A stretch of DNA of 64,000 nucleotides, taken from positions 1-64,000 of the forward strand of contig CAYFGP010000010.1 of NCBI GenBank assembly GCA_964342385.1, written 5' to 3'. Both the position numbers and the translations under genes were made by a program. Below, piece after piece: positions 1 to 7,700 of the stretch (positions are counted from its first letter, which is position 1; each line of letters starts with the position of its first letter). The notes beneath the pieces were generated by a model. The model was not told the DNA's origin. It was given only the letters and a program-made list of their open reading frames with translations, and did not search any database. This DNA comes from Oceanospirillum sp964342385. Its GTDB lineage: Bacteria; Pseudomonadota; Gammaproteobacteria; Pseudomonadales; Halomonadaceae.

Positions 1-39
1 GCTCCTGATCAGCTATCAATGGAGCTGGTTTATGCTTAA

Positions 40-2502
40 CCGGACAGTAGTGGTATACATTATCTGCTAACTGAAGCTGCATATATAGATAGGCTTCCGA
101 GGTCAGAGCAAGTAAGAGTTATGCTTATTGAGGATGACTCACAGAGTACCTGGAATTCGGCCTCTTTCCCTCCGGTTATCGTACATCCAGAAAGTCTCGC
201 TTATCTCATTTATACCTCAGGCTCTACAGGTAAACCCAAGGGCGTAGGGGTTAGTCATCGAGCATTGAGTGATCAAGTTAATATCGCGATCAACTATTTT
301 GACTTAACCTCTCAAGATCGTGTGCTGTTGTTTTCTTCTTTGAACTTTGATGGCTTTGTCGAACAGCTATTCCCCGCACTGTGCGTGGGAGCCGGTGTTG
401 TAATCCGTGGAAACGATGTATGGGACAGTGAAACGTTTTATCAGGAAGTCCAGCGCACAGGTTTAACTATTGCAGACCTAAGCACCGCTTATTGGTACAT
501 GTTGATTCAAGATTGGGCAGAACGGGCAAAAAATGAACTGCCAGATTACGGCTCACTACGTCATATTAGTGCTTCAGGTGAGGCGATGCCGCCACAGGGT
601 ATTAGTGCATGGCAACAAGCGGGTTTAGAAAGCGTGCGCTTGATGAATGTTTACGGTCCAACAGAAACTGTTGTCACTGCTACTTGTCTCGATTGTTCAG
701 AATATATTAGCGGTCAATTACCTTTACCTGCTGCTATGCCCATTGGTCATGGGCTTGCGGGAAAAGCCATGTATGTTCTGAATAGCCACCTGCAACCTAA
801 CCCAATAGGCGTTGTGGGTGAGTTGTTTATTGGTGGATCCTTGTTAGCAGAGGGATATCATAAGCGTCCAGGGTTAACAGCGGAGCGTTTTATTGCTGAT
901 CCGTTCACGAATGAACCTGGTGCTCGTATGTATGCTACTGGCGATCTCGCTTACTATCGAACAGATGGCACAATTGAATATGCAGGTCGTACAGACAGCC
1001 AAGTTAAGATCCGTGGTTTCAGAATAGAGTTGGGAGAAATCGAAGCTAAGTTGCATGCTTTGCCACAGATACGTGATGCCGTTGTAGTTGCTGTAGCTGA
1101 TAACCAACAGTTAGCCGCTTATTTGATACCAACAGAAACCCAGATATGGGATCAAGGAAACGATACACAAGTAATGTTTGTCTCAGAGGTTAAAGGTTAT
1201 CTAGCAGAGCATTTGCCTGAGTATATGTTACCTTCTCAGATATCATTACTGCATGAGATGCCAATGTCACCTGGCGGAAAAATTGATCGTAACGCCTTAC
1301 CGAAAATGAACGTATTCCAGACATCGTATGAGGCTCCTGAAACTGTACTGGAACAGCAGCTTATAGATATCTGGCAAGAAATACTCGGTGTTGAAAGGAT
1401 TGGTCGAAATGACAACTTCTTTGAGCTAGGTGGCCATTCTTTATTAGTGGTCAGAGTTTTGGCTCAAATTAGAGCGAAAGTTAGTTCTGAGCTGACTATG
1501 CATGAGTTTATGTTCAACCCAACCGTTAAAGAGCTAGCTAATAACTTAATGGGTAAAGCTAATAATGCGTTGAACAAAGAACCTGTTGTTAAACTTAATA
1601 GTTGTTCCTATGATACGAAACCTCTATTTTGTATTCATCCTGTAAGTGGTTCAGTATATGAGTATTATCCATTGGCTATGCGATTAAATGAGCAGAGGTC
1701 AGTCTATGGCATTATGAGTCTTAGTTATATTAATGCTGAATGGGTTGACAACGATCTAGATGAACTGGTTTGTAGATACTTGACATATATTAAACAAGTG
1801 CAGCCAGAAGGTCCTTATTACTTATTAGGGTTGTCAGTTGGTGGCTTGATAGCAACACTTATCACTAGGAAACTAGAAGAGAAAGGTGATCAGGTCGTTT
1901 TTCTTGGTATGGTTGATACACGTCGCTTTGATAAGAAAGATCGCTTGATGATTGATAGTAAATACAGTGCGTCAGTAACAAATAGCTCAAATGTTGATAA
2001 AGTCTATAACAGCTTTAATATCGATGAAGGTGTTGCAGATTATCTAAGAATTATAGATGGTATGTTTTCATCTGTCGATTTTAGCGAACTGGTATCTGTA
2101 TATAATAGCTTGGTTGATCAAGGGGTTGATTTCGGCTTAATTAAGAATGAAGTGATTGATTTTATTGCAAAGAAAGAAGGTGCTTCAATTGATTGTATTG
2201 CTAGGGTTATAGGCGATTTACAATTTGATGATGAAATAAGAAAGACAGAGCAAATACGGAATAGGTTATCTGAGATTACTGATCAGTTTAGTTTTGAGGC
2301 AGTAAATGTTAGCCCGACATATTGGTTTGCAAATTTAAGTCAAACTGCTTTGGAGCAAAAGCATGTCAGGGAAGTTATACAAGAGCATGTCGTTAGTTCT
2401 TGCTCAACTGATTTTATACATGTAGAAGAAAATCATGAAAAAATAATAGGTCATAATGATTTTATTGAAACATTAGAGAAAAAACTTTCTTGCTTGCAGT
2501 AA
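40..2502 (+). CDS. Non-ribosomal peptide synthetase, C-terminal part (A-PCP-TE)
   Basis: Terminal module of a siderophore NRPS; it activates one amino acid, holds it on a carrier and releases the finished peptide. Counting from the Met at 121, the A3 motif YTSGSTGKPKG is near residue 31, A5 YGPTE near 180, A7 ATGDL near 270 and A10 GGKIDR near 385. A carrier site GGHSL follows near 440, then a thioesterase with GLSVGG and a C-terminal His. The Met at 121 is not the true start, because bases 40-120 in the same frame still encode adenylation-domain sequence (SGIHYLLTE). An in-frame TAA sits at 37-39 and the upstream homology lies in other frames, so the 5' side is either frameshifted or poorly assembled. 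Hand alignment to the PheA pocket gives a code starting D-G-E-D, like known lysine-type codes, which hints at a basic substrate. The TE half is more A+T-rich than the A domain. Confidence 0.9.
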   Translation, partial: PDSSGIHYLLTEAAYIDRLPRSEQVRVMLIEDDSQSTWNSASFPPVIVHPESLAYLIYTSGSTGKPKGVGVSHRALSDQVNIAINYFDLTSQDRVLLFSSLNFDGFVEQLFPALCVGAGVVIRGNDVWDSETFYQEVQRTGLTIADLSTAYWYMLIQDWAERAKNELPDYGSLRHISASGEAMPPQGISAWQQAGLESVRLMNVYGPTETVVTATCLDCSEYISGQLPLPAAMPIGHGLAGKAMYVLNSHLQPNPIGVVGELFIGGSLLAEGYHKRPGLTAERFIADPFTNEPGARMYATGDLAYYRTDGTIEYAGRTDSQVKIRGFRIELGEIEAKLHALPQIRDAVVVAVADNQQLAAYLIPTETQIWDQGNDTQVMFVSEVKGYLAEHLPEYMLPSQISLLHEMPMSPGGKIDRNALPKMNVFQTSYEAPETVLEQQLIDIWQEILGVERIGRNDNFFELGGHSLLVVRVLAQIRAKVSSELTMHEFMFNPTVKELANNLMGKANNALNKEPVVKLNSCSYDTKPLFCIHPVSGSVYEYYPLAMRLNEQRSVYGIMSLSYINAEWVDNDLDELVCRYLTYIKQVQPEGPYYLLGLSVGGLIATLITRKLEEKGDQVVFLGMVDTRRFDKKDRLMIDSKYSASVTNSSNVDKVYNSFNIDEGVADYLRIIDGMFSSVDFSELVSVYNSLVDQGVDFGLIKNEVIDFIAKKEGASIDCIARVIGDLQFDDEIRKTEQIRNRLSEITDQFSFEAVNVSPTYWFANLSQTALEQKHVREVIQEHVVSSCSTDFIHVEENHEKIIGHNDFIETLEKKLSCLQ

Positions 2503-2521
2503 GGTGGTAAGTATTTAAAAG

Positions 2522-2562
2522 TTACAGCTTCATTGCTTAAGGTTATGCAGCTGTAATTTTTT
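2522..2562 (+). terminator. Rho-independent terminator after the NRPS gene
   Basis: TTACAGCT at 2522-2529 pairs with AGCTGTAA at 2549-2556 and six Ts follow. It lies 20 bases after the NRPS stop. The loop is long (19 bases), so efficiency is uncertain. Confidence 0.5.
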
Positions 2563-2727
2563 CTTGCGACTGATTTGTTCGGCGTGTTTTTCGTCAGTAT
2601 TCTTATTCAGTTGTTGTTTCGAGGTCTATATGCCGTCCAAGCTCTATTATGGCTTCAGGGCTATATCTCATAACTCAACAAGAGATGTAGATGATCGCTA
2701 GTCAGGAATATGGTTGTATAAAAAATA

Positions 2728-2762
2728 GACAGTTTTAGTTCACGTTGTGAACTAAAACTGTC
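2728..2762. repeat. Perfect 16-bp inverted repeat with 3-base loop
   Basis: GACAGTTTTAGTTCAC at 2728-2743 and its exact complement at 2747-2762 flank the bases GTT. The 2503-2966 interval has no gene. On the minus strand the hairpin is followed by TATTTTTTATA, so it could terminate transcription coming from the right, or be a protein-binding palindrome. Confidence 0.8.
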
Positions 2763-2900
2763 AACGAAAGATCAGAACTATTCTGGAAAACTGGATGTTC
2801 AGATTCGCTGAAATTAGTGTTTTATGAAGGAGAAATTGCTAAGTCTCAAGAACCTCCAGCTTTGATTTGGGGGCTTATGTAAAATTTTTGGTCAAATAGT

Positions 2901-2924
2901 TAATTTTTTTCAAACCTCATTCGT
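2901..2924 (+). promoter_or_regulatory. Iron-starvation sigma (PvdS-type) promoter box of the receptor gene
   Basis: TAATT, 16 bases, then CGTTAA. It has the geometry of the Pseudomonas PvdS box (TAAAT-N16-CGT) and matches boxes found here before pvdM, pvdP and pvdA. It ends 42 bases before the receptor ATG. Confidence 0.7.
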
Positions 2925-2940
2925 TAATAAAGTACCGACA

Positions 2941-2959
2941 GATGCTAATTATCATTGAG
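2941..2959 (+). promoter_or_regulatory. Possible Fur box
   Basis: GATGCTAATTATCATTGAG matches about 12 of 19 positions of the Fur consensus and overlaps the leader of the receptor gene. A weak match, made plausible by the iron-uptake context. Confidence 0.35.
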
Positions 2960-2966
2960 GAATCAG

Positions 2967-5423
2967 ATGAAACACATGTTACCTGCTTCAAAGCTTATTA
3001 CGCCTCCCAGGCTATTGCCTATCTCAATCACTGCTGCACTGGCTTTTTCTGCACCTGCAGTAGCTGAGCATCATTCTTCTGCGAATCAGCAAGAGACTTC
3101 TTATAGAATTGCAGCAGGGCAGCTAGGAGCTGCACTGAATAGCTTGGCCAAGCAAGCAGGTACATCAATTTTCTTTAATGCAGATGATTTAGAAGGTATA
3201 CAGACTAAAGGTCTACGAGGGCGCTATAGCCTATCTCAAGCATTCTCAAAGCTACTTGAAGGTACTGATTTAGTTCATAAAAAAACTAAAACGGGTTTTA
3301 TTGTTACACTAAAAACAAAAGATTCACCTGAACTGACTCCTGTTGTCGTTACGGGGAGACCTGACAGGTTTGGTGATGTCATCGAATCCGGTGGTTTTAA
3401 AGCGACATACCAAAGTACAGCGACTAAGACGCCTTTAGCACTAAGAGATACTCCTCAAGCCATTGCAGTTGTTACGAGTGAGTCCATGGAAGCGAGACAA
3501 GTCGATGATCTTCAGAGTGCTTTGGAGCTGAAAGCAGGTATTGCAGGTTCTTACTTTGGTTATCCAGGGCCGTTTTCTGGTAGTGCCCCTCTGGGTGGCA
3601 GTAATGCTTTTTCGATCCGAGGACAACGCTTAGAAGGTCAGCAGGATATTCGTTCCGATGGCTTTGCATTGATTTCTGAAACCAATCATGACACGGCTCT
3701 GTATGAGCGCATTGAAGTTGTCAAAGGTCCATCTGGATATTATGGCCAGGGCTCTCTTGGCGGCTTTATCAACATGGTGCGTAAAAAGCCACAGACTGAA
3801 TTTAAGAGTAGCGTAAGTGCTCAAGTGGGTAGTTATGATACCTATAAAGGTGTATTTGATGTTACCGGTGCGCTTAATGAAGAAGAAAATATTACAGGGC
3901 GGCTGATTGCTGTCACTGTTGATGAAGGCTCCTTCATTGATGCAGTTGAAACCCAGCGACAGACTTTAGCTCCGAGTATTGAAGCGACAGTGGGTGATAA
4001 AACTCGTATTCTGGTTAATATGCTCTATCAGAATGAAGACTTTATCCCTACAGTGGGTATGCCTCTGCGTGTAGAAGGAGACAAAGAGGTTGCATATGAT
4101 TTCGATCATTCTTTCTTTTATGGCGATCCAACTCGTCAAGAACCCTCAAACGTTGAAACTATAGGGGCTTCTATACGTGTTGATCATGAGCTTAATGATA
4201 AATGGTTAACTACTCTCGTTTTACAAAAAGAATCTGCAAGTCGCTCAGATATAGGTATAAATTACGGCTACGGTTCAGGTGATACTCACTATTTCTATTC
4301 AGCGTGGACAGATAAAGAGTTGGATAATTGGGCTGGAGAGATTCGCTTGGATGGCCGTTTTGAGTTTTTAGGTCAAGAACATCGTTTGACGACCGGTATT
4401 GAAAGAAATGAGCGGAGCATTGAAAAAAGAGATGGCTTAGTTGCTACCGGAAGTGTAACAACCGAAGAGCTTTATACTCCCGGCTTTTATAATAAGTTAG
4501 ATGCGGTTAATGTAGATGATATACCTTTAGATACCAATGAGGATTATTCCAGCGAGTCTACGGCATTTTATTTGCAGGGTGTAATTGGTTTAACTGAGCA
4601 GACCAAATTACTTGCAGGAGCTCGCTATGATAAAGTTGATCAAAGACGTCTGAATCTCATGACAGATTCTCTGTTCACTAATACAGATCATTCTTGGACG
4701 TCACGTGTTGGTCTTAATCATAAATTCAATCAGAATATCTCAGCTTATGTGGCCTATGCAGAATCATTCACACCAGTTGAAAAGAGAGCTCGCTCTGGTG
4801 ATGTGTTAGATCCTGAGACAGGGACAGGCTATGAGGCAGGGCTGAAAACAGAGTGGTTTGGCGGTAAGCTGGGTGCAAACTTTGCTGTTTATCGACAGGA
4901 GTTAGATAACCAGCCAATATCCGATCCAGCTAATAGCCGAACTGAGAACTATAGTATATCAGCTGGTCTGCAGCGTACTGATGGTGTCGAGTTAGAGGTT
5001 ACTGGATCTCCTCTTCAAGGCTTAACTGTATCGGCCGCTGCTTTCTATTTAGATTCGGAATATATTGATGAACGAGATCCGAACTTCGGCAAAAGCTCTT
5101 GGGGTTCATTAGACAGTCAGTTTAGTATTTATACGGCTTATAAACTACAACAAGGTTTAATGAAAGGTCTTGAGCCATCTATTACCTTTATAAAAACAGG
5201 CGATACGGCAACCGCAACCTGGTTTTCAGAACAGAGGGAAGTGGAAGGCTATGAGCGAGTGGATTTAGGCTTTTCCTATAATGAATTCCCTAATCTTAAG
5301 TTGTCATTGCAAATCAGAAATGTGCTTGACGAAAAATATATTGAGAAGATTCGTGGTAGTGGCTGGTATAACTACTTTGGTGCGCCACGGACTGCTTTAT
5401 TCAAGGCTACCTATGACTTTTAA
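2967..5423 (+). CDS. TonB-dependent ferric siderophore receptor with signalling domain (FpvA-like)
   Basis: Outer-membrane receptor of 818 residues that imports a ferric siderophore and reports its binding. A signal sequence is followed by a secretin/TonB N-terminal (STN) domain at about residues 45-120, starting YRIAAGQL. This domain contacts a FecR-type anti-sigma factor in transducing receptors such as FpvA and FecA. A TonB box and plug follow (DTPQAIAVV near 155), then a 22-strand-type barrel ending in the typical terminal Phe (ATYDF). ATG at 2967 is preferred over TTG at 2955 because GAGG lies six bases upstream. Position next to the NRPS and the sigma box suggest it takes up the siderophore made here. 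The FecR partner is likely the gene at 21270-22319. Confidence 0.92.
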   Translation: MKHMLPASKLITPPRLLPISITAALAFSAPAVAEHHSSANQQETSYRIAAGQLGAALNSLAKQAGTSIFFNADDLEGIQTKGLRGRYSLSQAFSKLLEGTDLVHKKTKTGFIVTLKTKDSPELTPVVVTGRPDRFGDVIESGGFKATYQSTATKTPLALRDTPQAIAVVTSESMEARQVDDLQSALELKAGIAGSYFGYPGPFSGSAPLGGSNAFSIRGQRLEGQQDIRSDGFALISETNHDTALYERIEVVKGPSGYYGQGSLGGFINMVRKKPQTEFKSSVSAQVGSYDTYKGVFDVTGALNEEENITGRLIAVTVDEGSFIDAVETQRQTLAPSIEATVGDKTRILVNMLYQNEDFIPTVGMPLRVEGDKEVAYDFDHSFFYGDPTRQEPSNVETIGASIRVDHELNDKWLTTLVLQKESASRSDIGINYGYGSGDTHYFYSAWTDKELDNWAGEIRLDGRFEFLGQEHRLTTGIERNERSIEKRDGLVATGSVTTEELYTPGFYNKLDAVNVDDIPLDTNEDYSSESTAFYLQGVIGLTEQTKLLAGARYDKVDQRRLNLMTDSLFTNTDHSWTSRVGLNHKFNQNISAYVAYAESFTPVEKRARSGDVLDPETGTGYEAGLKTEWFGGKLGANFAVYRQELDNQPISDPANSRTENYSISAGLQRTDGVELEVTGSPLQGLTVSAAAFYLDSEYIDERDPNFGKSSWGSLDSQFSIYTAYKLQQGLMKGLEPSITFIKTGDTATATWFSEQREVEGYERVDLGFSYNEFPNLKLSLQIRNVLDEKYIEKIRGSGWYNYFGAPRTALFKATYDF

Positions 5424-5726
5424 TCTTATTTAACGGTACTAATTAAGGCCTGATCTGATGGTTGCCAGTTTTCAAGATGGTGTCTGTCAGGTCGGGATTG
5501 GTACAACAGTCGATAGCATAACTCAGTGCATCTTGTAATAGGACCGAGAGTAACAGATCGCCAGGAGTGAGCTGTTGTTGGCAGTATTCAAATCTAAAAT
5601 TTATAAAAATACTTTTGCATTTTTCCTATCTCATTCGTCTTATTTTATAAGGACATTGTAAATCTCTCTTTCGCAGCCGCGTTTTCTCTTAGACTCACCA
5701 AAAGCCTAACCAACTGAATACAGACC
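5424..5726. other. Intergenic region with a weak sigma-box-like element
   Basis: No convincing gene. At 5616-5638 lies TGCAT, 15 bases, then CGT. The spacer ends CTCATTCGT exactly as in the receptor promoter, but the first half matches TAAAT poorly. It may place the sulfotransferase gene under the same sigma factor. Confidence 0.3.
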
Positions 5727-7565
5727 ATGCAAAATGATACTCAAACCGATACATCTGAAACCATCCTAGCTCCTCTAACTATTGCGGTTAATGAAGCCCT
5801 GGACGGCAATGATGCCAGTACCGCCTTTAAACTGTGCGAAGATCAGCTGGCTAAGGATCCAGATAATGCCTTAGCGCATCGTCATCTAGGCCTATTACAC
5901 GCTGCTGCGAATACCAAGGGTTCTGCTATTAGTTCCGGTAAACGCGCTTGTACTCTGACTCCGGATTGCCCCAAAGCCTGGTCTGATCTGGGGCGTATTT
6001 ATGCCATGTTGGATGAACTGGACAATGCAGTGCAGTGTTTTAATGAGTCTATTGAGATTGACGTCAAGTTTGCCGATGGTTGGCATAACTTGGGCGTTAC
6101 TTGTAAGAGGATGGGGAAGCGCGATCTGGCCTTTACTGCGTTTAAAAACGCTCTGTTAATTGATAACGCTCGCTCTGAGACCTATCTCAATATGGGTACC
6201 TTGCTGACTCAGGCTGCACAGTATGAAGATGCTTTAGTATGTTTTGAGCGTGCCGTAGAACGTAACCCGACTCTGGTGACTGCCTGTACCAAACTGGGCT
6301 ATCAGATGTCGAGTCGGGGAAAGGTCAATCGTGCTGAATCTTTATTCCGTCAATCTCTGACTATGAATCCAGATCACCTGGAAGGCTGGCTGGGGTTGGG
6401 CCGTACACTTGAGGATATGGGAGAAGCGGAGGGAGCCTTGGCCGCGTATCTAAATGTATTGAAGCGCCGCCCAGATCATCCGATGGCACTTGGACATTAC
6501 CTGTCACTATTGCCGGCAAAAAGCGAGCCAGAAGCGATTCCAATGGCTGACAGTCGCTCGGATAGGCTGGAAACCTGGCAGACCTATGCAGAAAAGATAC
6601 TGCGTGCGGAAGGTGTAAAAGACGATGCTAAATCCCTGGTTGGTTATGGCCTGACTAAGTTCCATAATCGCCGTAAGAATTATCAGCAAGCCGCTGAAGC
6701 CGGTCTGTTGGCCAGTGACGCCCGTCGTCGTAGTGCTGGAGTACTGGATCGTGATGCTTTGGTGGAACGTATTGATAATATGATCAATACCTACACTGTT
6801 GACTTTTTCCAGGAACACAGTCGCCATGGTATGGGGACAGATCAGCCGGTGTTTATTGTTGGCCTGCCTCGTTCGGGTACAACACTGACAGAGCAGATCC
6901 TATCCGCACACCCAGATCTATACGGTGCCGGTGAGTTACCGGATTTGTCCCGTTTGGCGGCACTGTTCCATGAGGAAGATAATGATTTGTGGCAAGCGGC
7001 ACAAAAGCTGGCCTGCCAGGGTGAGTCCTCTAGTCGAGAGCTGGCAGGTAGATACCTGAAAGCCCTGCGCGAAGGTGCACGCAAAGGCAGTGTTCGGATT
7101 AGTGATAAATCACCGCTGAATTTCTTCCAGCTGCCTCTGGCAGCCATTTTGTTCCCTAATGCCCGCGTTGTGCACTGTTATCGTAATGCACGGGATAATG
7201 CACTATCGATTTGGATGGAAAATTTTAACCTGGATCAGCAGTGGTCAACAGATTTTGATGATCTGGCTTTCTTCCGGAAACAGTACCGGCGTTTGATGGC
7301 CCATTGGGAAAAAGTCCTACCACTGAGAATCTTGGATATGCCGTATGAAGAAACCGTGGCCGATCTTGAAGGTCAGGCTCGGCGCCTAATTGATTTTCTG
7401 GATGTGCAGTGGGATGAACAATGTCTGTCGTTCCACAAACATGAGCGTGCGGTACAAACTCCAAGCCGCTGGCAGGTACGTCAACCTATCTACACCAAAT
7501 CTGTTGAACGTTGGCGAGCCTATGAGGATTACCTTCCCTCCCTGATCACCGCATTTGAGGATTAA
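5727..7565 (+). CDS. TPR-repeat sulfotransferase family protein
   Basis: A 612-residue protein. About residues 10-270 are tetratricopeptide repeats (LAHRHLGLLHA, ADGWHNLGV and SETYLNMG mark successive helices). Residues from about 370 form a PAPS-dependent sulfotransferase domain with the 5'-phosphosulfate loop VGLPRSGTT and a 3'-phosphate region around CYRNARDNALSIW. Proteins of this layout transfer sulfate, or are orphan members with unknown acceptors. No signal peptide is seen, so it is likely cytoplasmic. It sits between the receptor and export genes of the siderophore locus and is visibly more G+C-rich than the receptor. It could tailor the siderophore or be an unrelated passenger. No counterpart is known to me in Pseudomonas pyoverdine loci. 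Confidence 0.85.
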   Translation: MQNDTQTDTSETILAPLTIAVNEALDGNDASTAFKLCEDQLAKDPDNALAHRHLGLLHAAANTKGSAISSGKRACTLTPDCPKAWSDLGRIYAMLDELDNAVQCFNESIEIDVKFADGWHNLGVTCKRMGKRDLAFTAFKNALLIDNARSETYLNMGTLLTQAAQYEDALVCFERAVERNPTLVTACTKLGYQMSSRGKVNRAESLFRQSLTMNPDHLEGWLGLGRTLEDMGEAEGALAAYLNVLKRRPDHPMALGHYLSLLPAKSEPEAIPMADSRSDRLETWQTYAEKILRAEGVKDDAKSLVGYGLTKFHNRRKNYQQAAEAGLLASDARRRSAGVLDRDALVERIDNMINTYTVDFFQEHSRHGMGTDQPVFIVGLPRSGTTLTEQILSAHPDLYGAGELPDLSRLAALFHEEDNDLWQAAQKLACQGESSSRELAGRYLKALREGARKGSVRISDKSPLNFFQLPLAAILFPNARVVHCYRNARDNALSIWMENFNLDQQWSTDFDDLAFFRKQYRRLMAHWEKVLPLRILDMPYEETVADLEGQARRLIDFLDVQWDEQCLSFHKHERAVQTPSRWQVRQPIYTKSVERWRAYEDYLPSLITAFED

Positions 7566-7589
7566 CCTCTCCCTTGCTGTTAGGATATT

Positions 7590-7613
7590 GATCGCGGTGT
7601 TAATGCCGCGATC
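7590..7613. terminator. Hairpin between convergent genes
   Basis: GATCGCGG at 7590-7597 pairs with CCGCGATC at 7606-7613 across an 8-base loop. It lies between the convergent sulfotransferase and pvdT-like genes. No T-run follows on either strand, so it is only a probable terminator. Confidence 0.45.
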
Positions 7614-7700
7614 CTATCGTTAAAAAAGAGAACGCTATATGGATAGCAATATTCGTCATATCACTATCCGTCGACTATTTTCTTGTATATACAAAAAGTG

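Noticed and set aside
5424..5600. Possible gene remnant on the minus strand after the receptor gene
   Set aside because: A short open stretch without start, ribosome site or recognisable family.
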